Positions 1 through 9,175 of a stretch of DNA of 64,000 nt are shown here, piece by piece. The position numbers and the translations under genes were made by a program. Source of the stretch: Desulfitobacterium_A nosdiversum (lineage in GTDB: Bacteria; Bacillota; Desulfitobacteriia; Desulfitobacteriales; Desulfitobacteriaceae); the NCBI RefSeq assembly GCF_049860565.1, contig NZ_CP172056.1:2480001-2544000 (forward strand), given 5' to 3'. Under the pieces are notes generated by a model. It had not been told where the DNA came from, ran no database searches, and saw nothing but the letters and a program-made list of their open reading frames with translations. How positions within the stretch are numbered: position 1 is the first letter of the stretch; each line of letters starts with the position of its first letter.

Positions 1-80
1 GTGACTTGAGTTATTGACTCAAAATTAAGTTTTTTGTCAAAGTCAACCTTTTGTGAATTTAAAAACACCGTATTAAGCAT
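1..80 (-). CDS. D-2-hydroxyacid dehydrogenase, N-terminal fragment
   Basis: The gene starts at an ATG at position 80 on the minus strand, preceded by AAGGAGG five bases upstream, and runs off the left edge. Only 26 residues are visible. They contain an MxxVFLN opening and a DFDxxLxF segment that resemble the N-terminus of glycerate/2-hydroxyacid dehydrogenases. That family reduces 2-oxoacids with NADH in the cytoplasm. The start and RBS are clear, but the family call rests on a very short stretch and is tentative. Confidence 0.55.
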   Translation of the reverse strand, partial: MLNTVFLNSQKVDFDKKLNFESITQV

Positions 81-169
81 ATTAACCTCCTTAATATTTT
101 TCAGAGTTTCATTGTAATCTTAACATAAAACTCGTCTATAACAAGCTAATAAAAAATAGGAGTGATTAA

Positions 170-433
170 ATGTCAGATTTCGTAGAACGTTTTAAAAAAG
201 GCGCAAAAGCTCTTACGGATGCTCTTGGTCCAGGTCAATATGAAGTTGCAAATATTAAAGTGATCTGTCCTCATTGTAAAAATGATGTCTTTGAGGAGGG
301 ATCCGCACAGCTAAATACAGCAGGTGCTACATTTTTAAATCTGGATTGGTTAAATAAATCAGCAGTTGTTCTAGTTTGTACTAGGTGTGGATTGATCCAA
401 TGGTTTGGAGAGTCAGTTGATAAGATAGATTAA
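170..433 (+). CDS. small zinc-ribbon protein
   Basis: An 87-residue soluble protein with one CPHC pair near residue 33 and one CTRC pair near residue 70, which is the spacing of a small zinc ribbon. It resembles the short predicted nucleic-acid-binding Zn-ribbon proteins of Firmicutes (DUF2082-like). The RBS AGGAGTGAT precedes the ATG. It is 29 bp upstream of the homocysteine methyltransferase and may be cotranscribed with it. The role is unknown. Confidence 0.7.
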   Translation: MSDFVERFKKGAKALTDALGPGQYEVANIKVICPHCKNDVFEEGSAQLNTAGATFLNLDWLNKSAVVLVCTRCGLIQWFGESVDKID

Positions 434-462
434 GATAAGCATTAAAATGGGAAGTGTGATTT

Positions 463-1410
463 ATGGATTTTGCAAGTGCTTTTAATACATCTAAATTATT
501 TTTTACAGAAGGAGCTGTTGTGGAGCGGCTCCGGCGAGAATATAAAGTTCAGCTTGATCAGCACATTGTTCATTCTGGTCTTATTTATGATCCCAAAAGA
601 AGGCTTATTCTTCGTGATATTTACAAGCAGTACATTGATATTGTGCGTAAAACGGATATTCCTATGTTGATCTTTACTCCAACACGACGTGCAAACCCAG
701 AACAGATAATCCAATCTGGTTTGAAGAATTGTGATGTAAATGGGGATTGTGCCCGCCTCCTTATGGATATTCGCAGTGAATATCATGATTATTCAAAGCG
801 AATCTTTATCGGAGGTTTAATGGGTTGTAGAGGAGATGCATATAAGGCCGAAGAGGCATTATCTTCTGAAGATGCACTGATTTTTCATCAAGAGCAAGCT
901 TATGCATTAGCTGATGCGGGAGTAGATTTTCTTTGCGGAACAACCCTTCCTGCGCTGTCAGAGGCAAATGGGCTTGCACAGGCAATGGCAGAGACAGGAA
1001 AACCATACATTCTTAGTTTTGTAATTCATGCCGATGGAACATTGCTTGACGGAAACTCTCTTCATGAAACAATTACGAAAATAGACCAGCTTTCCTTTCC
1101 AAAACCTTTGTTCTATATGACTAATTGCATTCACCCATCCGTTGTTTTAAAAGCTATTGAAAACAATGGAAATTATACAAAGACCGTTAAACAACGTTTG
1201 AAGGGTATTCAAGCAAATACATCATCTAAAAGTCCGGAGGAATTAAACGGTTCGGCTGTGCTGGAATCCGAAGATATTGTAACCTTAGTTAATGAAATGG
1301 CTTCCTTACATCATAATCATCAGTTTAAAGTACTGGGAGGTTGCTGCGGAACTGATGAACGTCATATCCAAGGACTAGTTGATTTATTAAAGTTAAGTGT
1401 TGATACTTAG
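463..1410 (+). CDS. homocysteine S-methyltransferase family protein
   Basis: A 315-residue protein of the homocysteine S-methyltransferase (TIM barrel) family. The zinc site is visible as the C-terminal GGCCGT motif near residue 293 and a partner Cys in the segment around TNCIHP (near residue 224). The family transfers a methyl group from S-methylmethionine, betaine or a corrinoid to homocysteine or a related thiol. The length fits the stand-alone enzyme of about 310 residues. The true methyl donor cannot be read from the sequence. Confidence 0.8.
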   Translation: MDFASAFNTSKLFFTEGAVVERLRREYKVQLDQHIVHSGLIYDPKRRLILRDIYKQYIDIVRKTDIPMLIFTPTRRANPEQIIQSGLKNCDVNGDCARLLMDIRSEYHDYSKRIFIGGLMGCRGDAYKAEEALSSEDALIFHQEQAYALADAGVDFLCGTTLPALSEANGLAQAMAETGKPYILSFVIHADGTLLDGNSLHETITKIDQLSFPKPLFYMTNCIHPSVVLKAIENNGNYTKTVKQRLKGIQANTSSKSPEELNGSAVLESEDIVTLVNEMASLHHNHQFKVLGGCCGTDERHIQGLVDLLKLSVDT

Positions 1411-1432
1411 TTTTAAAAAAGGAATGAAGCTT

Positions 1433-1915
1433 ATGAACGAACATTTATTCAAGATGATTTTTTACTTCGAAACAGACGCTATAAGTGAATTTGATGTCAT
1501 TCAATGGGCTATGAACCAATACGTGAACGGAAATAATACGGAATCAATGATGCAGTTAGCTTCAATAACAAAAAATGATAAGGACAAAGTTAGAACTTTG
1601 CTGGAACAATCTCTTAAAGACTTAGGATTTGATTATCCGTCAAAGCAGTCCCTTGGTTTTTATCGAGCAAAGTTAGTTTCTCATGAAATAATAAAAGGTA
1701 AATTACTTCCTGAAAGGGGATGCCGAATAATCGGGAGGATAGGTTCCAACCTTGAATGGCCAGTTATTTTGAAGGAGTTCGGATTGTTAAATAAACAGTT
1801 AACCGATCACGAAAATATGCAGCTTACACAAGAGGAATTATCAAAGGCGATTTTATCTTCTGCCAATAAATTGATAGACAATGTTAATGCGTATTTAAAT
1901 CTTAAAGACAAGTGA
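1433..1915 (+). CDS. hypothetical protein
   Basis: A soluble protein of 160 residues that I do not recognise. The ATG at 1433 is chosen because AAGGA lies about ten bases upstream. A GTG start at 1397 would overlap the methyltransferase gene and lacks an RBS. The protein is charged and probably mostly helical, with no cysteines positioned for metal binding and no membrane segment. It follows the methyltransferase by 22 bp, so cotranscription is plausible. Confidence 0.6.
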   Translation: MNEHLFKMIFYFETDAISEFDVIQWAMNQYVNGNNTESMMQLASITKNDKDKVRTLLEQSLKDLGFDYPSKQSLGFYRAKLVSHEIIKGKLLPERGCRIIGRIGSNLEWPVILKEFGLLNKQLTDHENMQLTQEELSKAILSSANKLIDNVNAYLNLKDK

Positions 1916-2001
1916 GAGAAACAATTGATTATTAATTTTGGTACCGGACGATTGAATAATATAAAGGGAACTACTGATTTTACTGAAGCTTAGGGGGATA
2001 T

Positions 2002-2508
2002 ATGTTAAAACAAGTAAACCAATATGGAAAAACGTTTATAATGATATTAGTTCCTCTTTACATTATTTCTTTCTATTTGTATACAACACGACCACTTGAT
2101 CTATATCGTTTAATCCCCCAAAGGGCTATTAGAGAGATTCATATTCTTACAACGTTATCTTCCCCGAATGGAAATAACGATATTTCGGGAGAGTTGAAGT
2201 TAAGTAATAAACAGCAAATCGATCAGATTATTGATATCCTTAATAAATATAAATACACTAAGATTTTTAAGCTTTATCTTAGCAATACGGTACCTGCTTT
2301 TCCATCAGACGGTACGATACACATCTTCATTCGATATTCTGGAGAAGAGAGCCCGCTAAAAGAACAATATATATTCGTGAATTCTGAAAACGATGTGGTG
2401 ATTAGAAATCAGCAAAGAAAAGATATTGAATATAAGATTGCGAAGAGTGATCAGAAGATTTTTGATGAACTATTAAGTTGTCTTAGGCAAATAGATACAG
2501 AAAGATGA
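2002..2508 (+). CDS. membrane-anchored hypothetical protein
   Basis: A protein of 168 residues with a single hydrophobic segment at about residues 11-28 and an extracytoplasmic domain of about 135 residues. It is similar in layout to short lipid-free membrane-anchored DUF5301-type proteins, but I cannot assign the family firmly. The RBS AGGGGGAT precedes the ATG. The stop codon overlaps the start of the GNAT gene (ATGA), which indicates translational coupling. Confidence 0.6.
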   Translation: MLKQVNQYGKTFIMILVPLYIISFYLYTTRPLDLYRLIPQRAIREIHILTTLSSPNGNNDISGELKLSNKQQIDQIIDILNKYKYTKIFKLYLSNTVPAFPSDGTIHIFIRYSGEESPLKEQYIFVNSENDVVIRNQQRKDIEYKIAKSDQKIFDELLSCLRQIDTER

Positions 2509-3125
2509 GTTTATTAAGGCGGGAATCATTAATTGAGGGGGAGATACGAGTAATTGCTGAATTTCTGTTTTCGGAAGGATGGAGAAAGTTGAAATATTCC
2601 AAACTAAAAAGTGGACAAATACTTGTAATCCGAGAGGCACAGAAAGAAGATGCGCCTAAAATCCTTGATTACATTGATAAAGTCAGTAAAGAATCAGATA
2701 ATCTAACCTTTGGAGAAGGCGAGTTCGGAATTACTCTAGAAAAGGAAGCAGAATTAATAGAAGAAATATTTAAATCAAATAGCCAGCTTATGATATGTGC
2801 TTTTATAGATGATCAACTGATCGGACAATTAGTATTCAGAGCGGGTTCCAGACCTCGGATTAGGCATTCGGGGGAGTTTGGAATCACAGTTCTGAAGGAA
2901 TATTGGGGGATGGGAATTGGCAAAGAACTGTTGAGCTACCTCATTGCATGGGCCAAAGAGACACAAATTATACGAAAGATCAATTTGAAGGTTCGAAGCG
3001 ATAATCTAAAGGCGATCGGATTGTATACGAAGATAGGTTTTATTTCCGAGGGAACAATGACGCGAGAGATGTTTATCAATGGTCAGTTTTATAGCTCTAT
3101 CCATATGGGGATGGAGATTAATTAA
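2505..3125 (+). CDS. GNAT family N-acetyltransferase
   Basis: A 206-residue protein with a GNAT fold from about residue 38 onward. Motif A is visible as VLKEYWGMGIGKELL, the acetyl-CoA pyrophosphate loop, followed by the NLKAIGLYTKIGF motif B region. It resembles the RimI/YhhY-type acetyltransferases that modify protein N-termini or small molecules. The first roughly 37 residues precede the domain and may be partly untranslated. A start near the LKSGQILVIRE segment is possible but lacks a better RBS. It overlaps the upstream membrane protein by four bases. Confidence 0.8.
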   Translation: MSLLRRESLIEGEIRVIAEFLFSEGWRKLKYSKLKSGQILVIREAQKEDAPKILDYIDKVSKESDNLTFGEGEFGITLEKEAELIEEIFKSNSQLMICAFIDDQLIGQLVFRAGSRPRIRHSGEFGITVLKEYWGMGIGKELLSYLIAWAKETQIIRKINLKVRSDNLKAIGLYTKIGFISEGTMTREMFINGQFYSSIHMGMEIN

Positions 3126-3297
3126 GAAATTTGTTGTCGATGTGACAAAGGACATTAGAGAAGCTTCGCACTTTGTACCAAATGTTGACTTTACCCTCTT
3201 GTTTTGCTAAACTTGAATCTGCAAAAGGGGAGTAGTTTTTAAATAGTGTCAACATACTGGCTTGGAGCCTGGCACTATTTCGTGTTTTGCGTGGCGA

Positions 3298-3336
3298 GAC
3301 CTTTAGCGTATTTTGACATACGCTAAAGGTCTTTTA
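3298..3336 (+). terminator. hairpin terminator or attenuator ahead of the CaCA gene
   Basis: A perfect 13-bp stem (3298-3310 with 3319-3331), an 8-base loop and then a T-rich run. It ends only about ten bases before the RBS AGGGAGG of the exchanger gene. That position suits either termination of read-through from the GNAT gene or attenuation of the exchanger. Confidence 0.7.
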
Positions 3337-3357
3337 TATTTTTAGGGAGGACTGTTA

Positions 3358-4350
3358 ATGTTACTTACGTCTTCAATATTAATTATTTCTGCAGTGGTTA
3401 TTTATCTCAGTTGCGAATTATTTGTTAACGGTGTAGAGTGGCTGGGTTCAAGTTTTAACATTTCCAAAAATGCAGTGGGTACAATTCTAGCGGCATTTGG
3501 TACGGCCCTTCCTGAAAGCGTCGTAACTTTTGTCGCGGTAGTATTTGGAACTAATGCAGCTCAAAAGGATATTGGAGTCGGGGCAGCATTGGGTGGTCCT
3601 CTCGTCTTGAGCACGATCGCATATTCAATTGTGGGTGTAGCCCTTATACTTTTTAGAAAAAAGCGTGTTATGGGTACTGAAATCTCGTTAAAGCACAGTA
3701 ATCTCGGACGAGACCAGATATGGTTTCTTGGCATTTTTATTTTCAAATTCATTTTAGGGTTCATTACCTTTACTGGAAAAGCTTTAACTGGCTTCTTATT
3801 CCTTGCGGCATATGCTTTCTATGTCTATACCGAGATGAAGCCTAACAGCCAGACGGAAGAAGAAGAATTGGAACCCTTAAAATTCCGACCAAAGGACTCT
3901 AGTCCGAGTAATAGCTGGATTTTATTACAGACCCTCTTTTCACTAGCGATTATTTGTATTTCGTCTCAAATATTTGTTAAACAACTCGATCATCTTAGTT
4001 TATCTCTAGGTATTGCGCCGCATATTATTGCCTTGTTCTTAAGCCCTATTGCAACTGAACTTCCCGAAATATTGAACGCTTTAATTTGGGTAAGACAAGG
4101 GAAAGAACGATTAGCATTAGCTAATATCAGTGGCGCAATGATGATTCAAGCGACTGTACCAAGCGCGTTAGGTATTTTCTTTACACCATGGAAATTTGAT
4201 ACCTATCTAGGAATTGCCGGAATTGTAACTATGGTTTCTATATTATTTCTTTGGGTAACCTTACAAAGGCATAAACTTTCTGCTATAAGACTAACACTGG
4301 CCTCTTCTTTTTACCTTCTGTTTGTTTTCGCGGCGATTTTAAGTAAGTAG
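3358..4350 (+). CDS. CaCA-family sodium/calcium exchanger-like membrane protein
   Basis: A 330-residue integral membrane protein with about ten hydrophobic segments. It carries two inverted alpha repeats: one around GTALPES (residues 47-53) and a second around SPIATELPE (near residue 224). These G/S-x-LPE motifs hold the ion-binding acidic residues of the calcium:cation antiporter superfamily. The protein would exchange Ca2+ or another cation for Na+ or H+ at the cytoplasmic membrane. The substrate is not determined. It appears to be a single-gene unit flanked by hairpins. Confidence 0.85.
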   Translation: MLLTSSILIISAVVIYLSCELFVNGVEWLGSSFNISKNAVGTILAAFGTALPESVVTFVAVVFGTNAAQKDIGVGAALGGPLVLSTIAYSIVGVALILFRKKRVMGTEISLKHSNLGRDQIWFLGIFIFKFILGFITFTGKALTGFLFLAAYAFYVYTEMKPNSQTEEEELEPLKFRPKDSSPSNSWILLQTLFSLAIICISSQIFVKQLDHLSLSLGIAPHIIALFLSPIATELPEILNALIWVRQGKERLALANISGAMMIQATVPSALGIFFTPWKFDTYLGIAGIVTMVSILFLWVTLQRHKLSAIRLTLASSFYLLFVFAAILSK

Positions 4351-4658
4351 AGAATTTGAGTTGCATTATTTTAGAAGAGGAAAACTTATAAGAGTTCCAT
4401 TTACAATACGGCATAGCATGAGAGGAAGACCAATAATGGTCTTCCTCTCTGTATTCCTGTTCCTTTTGACTAAAATTCCAGGTGAGATTTTGTATTATGA
4501 TTACCCGTGAGAAAGTTGATGCAAATTTAAACGCGATTCGTTGTTTTGAGCTACTTAAGGAACCCGTTATGTTTTTCTGACATACGTCTTTATTTTCAGG
4601 ATAATTCAAATCAAATTGGTTCAAGCTAAATTCGAATTTAAGGCATTCGGAGGCAATT
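4351..4658 (+). other. intergenic region upstream of the hydrogenase operon
   Basis: This region has no credible ORF. It holds a perfect 12-bp inverted repeat (4421-4432 with 4437-4448, four-base loop) that may end the exchanger transcript, although it is followed by only a poor T-run. The remaining 200 bp should contain the hyd promoter, but I see no confident promoter or riboswitch motif. Confidence 0.5.
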
Positions 4659-5258
4659 ATGCTAAACGAAGAAATAAACGTGGATCAACCGACGGTTGAA
4701 CATCCTACTGAGGGGCTTAGAGGATTTGAGCCTGAAATTCAGGAAAGGCCTGAGGGGAATTGTTGCTGTGATTCTCCAAAGGAGCAAGATCCTCTATATC
4801 GGAAGCTTGATGAATTTATTGAGAGCGTTTCCGATGAGGATGGGGTGCTTATCCGTGTCCTGCACTATGCACAGAATGTATTTGGTTATCTTCCGAGGGA
4901 GGTTCAAATCCATATTGGCAAGAGACTCGGTAAATCCTTAGCCGAAGTGTATGGAGTAGTGAGCTTTTATCATTATTTTACAACGGAGCAAAAAGCGGAT
5001 TACACGATTGAAGCCTGTATGGGTACGGCCTGTTATGTCAAGGGAGCATCAGCGATTATTTCAGAATTGGAAAAAGAGCTGGGAATTAAAGCCGGTCAAA
5101 TGACAAAAGATCACCACTTTGGTCTTAAAGTTTCGCGTTGTATCGGGGCCTGTGGCTTAGCTCCGGTCATGGTTATTGGAAAGGATATTCATGGCCGCCT
5201 GACACCGGAAATGATTCCAGAAATACTGAAACGCTATGAAAAGCCTAAGGAATCTTAG
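4659..5258 (+). CDS. hydC: NAD-linked [FeFe] hydrogenase, NuoE-like subunit
   Basis: A 199-residue thioredoxin-like [2Fe-2S] subunit related to NuoE. The four ligands are visible as CMGTAC and, further on, CIGAC. It is the small electron-transfer subunit of the HydABC complex, which in anaerobes couples NADH and ferredoxin oxidation to H2 evolution or the reverse. Residues 1-50 form an extension beyond the NuoE core. This extension is acidic and includes a CCC triplet near residues 35-37, which is not usual in the family. It is the first gene of the operon, with RBS CGGAGG. Confidence 0.9.
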   Translation: MLNEEINVDQPTVEHPTEGLRGFEPEIQERPEGNCCCDSPKEQDPLYRKLDEFIESVSDEDGVLIRVLHYAQNVFGYLPREVQIHIGKRLGKSLAEVYGVVSFYHYFTTEQKADYTIEACMGTACYVKGASAIISELEKELGIKAGQMTKDHHFGLKVSRCIGACGLAPVMVIGKDIHGRLTPEMIPEILKRYEKPKES

Positions 5259-5334
5259 GTGAATTGATATTCTAAATATAAGAATTTCGAGTACAAGGAC
5301 AATAACGAAGTATTTTCGCTAAGAGGTGAGCATA

Positions 5335-7173
5335 TTGCCCAACTATAGTCGCCAGGTGCTTGTCTGCCAAGGGACAGGCTGTCTTTCGAGCGGGAGTTCT
5401 GATGTATTGATGGGTTTAGAAAAAGAAATAGAAGCAGAAGGCTTGGCGGATCAAGTTAAAGTGGTTAAGTCCGGCTGCTTTGGTTTTTGCATGCAGGGAC
5501 CGGTTATGATTGTCTATCCGGAGGGGATTTTCTATACAAGGGTTCATGCTGAAGATATTCCGGAAATTGTCGAGAAGCACCTTAAGGGAGGAAAAATCGT
5601 TGAACGGTTGCTTTTCCATGATCCCGTAACGAAAGAGCCAATCAAAGCGTTTAAAGATATTCTTTTTTTTAAAGGGCAAAAAAGGGTTGTTCTTCAAAAC
5701 AGCGGTTCGATCAATCCGGAAAATATTGAAGAGTATATTGCTCAAGACGGTTATCTTGCCTTTGAAAAGGTCTTGAAAGAAATGTCTCCTGAAGAAGTTA
5801 TTGAACAAGTTAAAAAATCGGGATTAAGGGGGCGAGGAGGCGGCGGCTTCCCGACCGGACGAAAGTGGGAATTTGCCCGAAAGTCTCAGGATAAACCGAA
5901 ATACGTGATTTGCAATGCAGATGAGGGTGATCCCGGAGCCTTCATGGATCGCAGCATTCTTGAGGGTGACCCTCATTCTGTTATCGAAGGGATGTGTATT
6001 GCGGGATACGCTATTGGCTCAAACCAGGGGTATGTTTACGTCAGAGCAGAGTATCCGGTGGCGGTTAAACGATTAGAGATTGCGATACGGCAAGCAAAAG
6101 AAAAAGGATTTCTTGGCAAAAAGCTTTGGGGTACAGACTTTTTTTTCGACCTGGATATTCGTCTTGGTGCGGGAGCCTTTGTTTGCGGAGAAGAAACATC
6201 GCTCATTCGATCTATCCAAGGCTTAAGAGGAGAACCAAGGCCTCGTCCGCCGTTTCCCGCAGTGGAAGGACTTTGGGGAAGACCGACTTTGATCAACAAC
6301 GTTGAAACGTTAGCCAATATTCCGCGGATTATTCGGAAGGGCAGTGATTGGTTTTCCTCCATCGGGACTGAGCAAAGCAAAGGGACAAAAGTCTTTGCCC
6401 TTGCCGGTAAAATCAATAATACTGGCTTGATTGAGGTTCCCATGGGAACAACGCTTCGCGAAGTGATCTTTAATTTAGGGGGCGGAATTCCTAACGGCAA
6501 AAGGTTTAAAGCCGCTCAAACAGGCGGACCGTCAGGCGGATGTTTAACAGAAGAACATTTGGATATTTCCTTAGAGTATGACACTTTGCTTAGTGTAGGC
6601 TCGATGATGGGGTCGGGTGGACTCATTGTGATGGATGAGGACAGCTGTATGGTCGATGTGGCGCGTTTTTATATTGAGTTTATGCGGGATGAGTCATGCG
6701 GCAAATGTACTCCCTGTCGAGTCGGAACCAAAAGAATGCTGGAAATCCTTAACCGAATCACGGAAGGGAAAGGAACTGAAAAGGATCTTATTGATCTCGA
6801 AGATCTCGCCGAGATCGTTCATGAAAATTCATTATGCGGGTTAGGGAATTCTGCTCCGAACCCGGTGCTGTCTACCTTGCGATATTTCAGGAAAGAATAC
6901 GAAGCTCATATCTATCAGAAGGATTGTCCGGCTGGGGTTTGCCAGGCGCTGCTTTCTTATCGGATTGACCCTGAACTTTGCAAAGCCTGTGGCTTATGTC
7001 GCAAGGAATGTCCCACAGGGGCTATTAAAGGAGCACCTAAACAGAAGCATATTATCGAATCCGAGGCATGCTCACGCTGCGGCGCATGTATGACGAAATG
7101 TCCCTTTAAAGCAATATCAAAAGGGTCAAGTGCTCGAACCCATTCAGATCATGATCACTCTGCTGTCCACTAA
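5335..7173 (+). CDS. hydB: NAD-linked [FeFe] hydrogenase, NuoF-like subunit
   Basis: A flavin/NADH subunit of about 612 residues. Domains in order: an N-terminal thioredoxin-like [2Fe-2S] domain (CQGTGC, then CFGFC), a NuoF/51-kDa FMN and NAD domain with GRGGGGFPTG and NADEGDPGAF, an SLBB region, the CGKCTPCR [4Fe-4S] domain, and a C-terminal two-[4Fe-4S] ferredoxin domain (CKACGLC, CSRCGAC). The TTG start at 5335 is preferred because GAGGTGA ends five bases upstream. The GTG at 5326 sits inside that RBS. It lies between hydC and hydA, and this order is typical of bifurcating hydrogenases. Confidence 0.92.
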   Translation: MPNYSRQVLVCQGTGCLSSGSSDVLMGLEKEIEAEGLADQVKVVKSGCFGFCMQGPVMIVYPEGIFYTRVHAEDIPEIVEKHLKGGKIVERLLFHDPVTKEPIKAFKDILFFKGQKRVVLQNSGSINPENIEEYIAQDGYLAFEKVLKEMSPEEVIEQVKKSGLRGRGGGGFPTGRKWEFARKSQDKPKYVICNADEGDPGAFMDRSILEGDPHSVIEGMCIAGYAIGSNQGYVYVRAEYPVAVKRLEIAIRQAKEKGFLGKKLWGTDFFFDLDIRLGAGAFVCGEETSLIRSIQGLRGEPRPRPPFPAVEGLWGRPTLINNVETLANIPRIIRKGSDWFSSIGTEQSKGTKVFALAGKINNTGLIEVPMGTTLREVIFNLGGGIPNGKRFKAAQTGGPSGGCLTEEHLDISLEYDTLLSVGSMMGSGGLIVMDEDSCMVDVARFYIEFMRDESCGKCTPCRVGTKRMLEILNRITEGKGTEKDLIDLEDLAEIVHENSLCGLGNSAPNPVLSTLRYFRKEYEAHIYQKDCPAGVCQALLSYRIDPELCKACGLCRKECPTGAIKGAPKQKHIIESEACSRCGACMTKCPFKAISKGSSARTHSDHDHSAVH

Positions 7174-7187
7174 GGAGGAAGAAAGGT

Positions 7188-9002
7188 ATGGTTCATTTAA
7201 CCATTGACGATAGGCCGATCGAGGTGGAGGAAGGGACCACAGTCATTGAAGCGGCGCAGGAATTAGGGATCGATATCCCTACTTTATGCTATCTAAAAGA
7301 AGTCAACGTTATTGCCTCGTGCCGAATTTGCCAGGTGGAGCTTGAGGGACACAATAACCTCATTGCAGCTTGTGCTTTAACGGCAGCAGAGGGAATGGTG
7401 ATTCGAACCCATACGCCCCGTGTTTTGCACGCTCGGAAAAAAGTGCTTGAACTTCTTTTATCCGATCACCCGTTTGATTGCCTGACGTGTTTTCGGAATG
7501 GAAACTGTGAGCTGCAAACCTTAGCTCGTGAGATGAATGTCCATGGTCTGCAATGGGAAGGGGAGCGCGGAGTTTTTGCCGTCGATGACCTTTCGCCGTC
7601 TTTAGTTCGTGAACCAAGCAAGTGTATCCGCTGCCGTCGATGTATAACTGTTTGCCGGGATGTTCTCACGGTAAGCATTTATGATATGCTGCATCGCGGC
7701 TTTGACTCGGTAGCCGGCCCCGCTTTTAATGACAGTATTCAGGATACGCCGTGCATTACCTGCGGACAGTGCATACTTGTTTGTCCAACGGCCGCGCTTC
7801 ATGAGAAGGATGATACCGATAAGGTCTGGAAAGCCTTGCAAGACCCTGAATTGCACGTTGTGATTCAGACGGCTCCTTCGATTCGAGTAAGTCTGGGAGA
7901 AGAATTCGGAATGCCGCAGGGAGAACTCGTGGTCGGAAAAATGGTTGCGGCGCTTCGGAGGCTTGGTTTCAATAAAATATTTGATGACTGCTTCGGGGCG
8001 GATGTGACGATCATGGAGGAAGGGCATGAGCTTCTAGCTCGGTTGGCAGGGAAAGGAGGACCTTTGCCTCAGTTTACTTCCTGCTGCCCCGGTTGGGTTA
8101 AATTTTGCGAGAACTTTTACCCGGAATTAATTCCTCACTTATCTTCAACCAAAAGCCCTCAGCAGATTTTTGGCGCTTTAGTCAAGACTTACTATTCAGA
8201 GCTGTCAGGGATTCCTGCGGAGAAGATATTTAGTATTTCGGTCATGCCGTGTATAGCGAAGAAGTTTGAAGCTGCAAGACCAGAGCATCGCGACAGCGGT
8301 CAACGTGATGTAGATGTGGTACTCACAACAAGAGAACTGGCCCGAATGATTCGAATGAGCGGAATGAATTTTGCAGATCTTCCGGATGAGGAATTTGATC
8401 AACCGATGGGATATGCGAGCGGAGCAGGGGTTATCTTCGGGGCATCCGGAGGAGTTATGGAAGCAGCACTGCGTACCTTGAGTGCGAAGGTCAATGGTAC
8501 TGAGCTTTCTGATGAAGAATTAAATAAAATCCGTTCTTTTAACGAACTGAGAGAAGCAGAATATAAATTGGGTGATCGGACGCTTCGGGTGGCAGTAGCT
8601 AGAAATATCGGAGAAGCTCGCAAGCTTTGCGATCGGGTTCGAAATAAGAAGGCGGAATACGATTTTATTGAAATCATGGCGTGTCCTGGCGCTTGCGTTG
8701 GGGGAGGCGGGCAGCCCATTTATTCAAACCTTGACAAATGGAGTCTGCAAATTGATCTTCGAAAATCCAGAGCGAAAGGCTTATTTCAGGCGGACCAGCA
8801 AAAAGAATATCGGAAGTCGCATGAGAATCCCTATGTGCTTAAGCTCTATCATGATTTTCTCGGTGAACCGAACAGTGAAAAGGCCCATCAGCTTTTACAC
8901 ACCGGACATAAAGCACGTCCGCTTTATACCTGCGAAGGAACTTATGCAGGAGATAAGGTGGAACATCGGCATTATCGCGAAGAGAAGGGATATATCCAAT
9001 AA
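7188..9002 (+). CDS. hydA: [FeFe] hydrogenase catalytic subunit
   Basis: A protein of 604 residues. The N-terminal domain is a plant-type [2Fe-2S] domain (Cys34, Cys45, Cys48, Cys62). It is followed by the His-ligated [4Fe-4S] motif HPFDCLTCFRNGNC, a two-[4Fe-4S] ferredoxin domain (CIRCRRC, CITCGQC) and the H-cluster domain. All three H-cluster signatures are present: L1 TSCCPGW, L2 MPCIAKKFE and L3 ACPGACVGGGGQP. It makes or consumes H2 in the cytoplasm with HydB and HydC. It is last in the operon, 14 bp after hydB, and is followed by a strong terminator. Maturases HydEFG are not in the window. Confidence 0.95.
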   Translation: MVHLTIDDRPIEVEEGTTVIEAAQELGIDIPTLCYLKEVNVIASCRICQVELEGHNNLIAACALTAAEGMVIRTHTPRVLHARKKVLELLLSDHPFDCLTCFRNGNCELQTLAREMNVHGLQWEGERGVFAVDDLSPSLVREPSKCIRCRRCITVCRDVLTVSIYDMLHRGFDSVAGPAFNDSIQDTPCITCGQCILVCPTAALHEKDDTDKVWKALQDPELHVVIQTAPSIRVSLGEEFGMPQGELVVGKMVAALRRLGFNKIFDDCFGADVTIMEEGHELLARLAGKGGPLPQFTSCCPGWVKFCENFYPELIPHLSSTKSPQQIFGALVKTYYSELSGIPAEKIFSISVMPCIAKKFEAARPEHRDSGQRDVDVVLTTRELARMIRMSGMNFADLPDEEFDQPMGYASGAGVIFGASGGVMEAALRTLSAKVNGTELSDEELNKIRSFNELREAEYKLGDRTLRVAVARNIGEARKLCDRVRNKKAEYDFIEIMACPGACVGGGGQPIYSNLDKWSLQIDLRKSRAKGLFQADQQKEYRKSHENPYVLKLYHDFLGEPNSEKAHQLLHTGHKARPLYTCEGTYAGDKVEHRHYREEKGYIQ

Positions 9003-9042
9003 AGGAAAATTAAAAAGCAAAATTATGGCGGATGTTGTAAAG

Positions 9043-9067
9043 AACAGGGGCAAAGCCTCTGTTTTTT
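9043..9067 (+). terminator. terminator of the hydCBA operon
   Basis: A 9-bp stem (9043-9051 with 9055-9063, one G-U pair), a three-base loop and a run of six T. Confidence 0.85.
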
Positions 9068-9175
9068 ATATAAGAAGAAGGGTTTTTATGGTATAAAGAG
9101 GAAGATATATTATTAATATAAATCAATAGTAATGGATACATAAAATCAAAAATATTGCTTGAGGAGATGGAATGC

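Noticed and set aside
8668..9096. 142-residue ORF overlapping the end of hydA
   Set aside because: It is a shadow of hydA in another frame and runs through the operon terminator.
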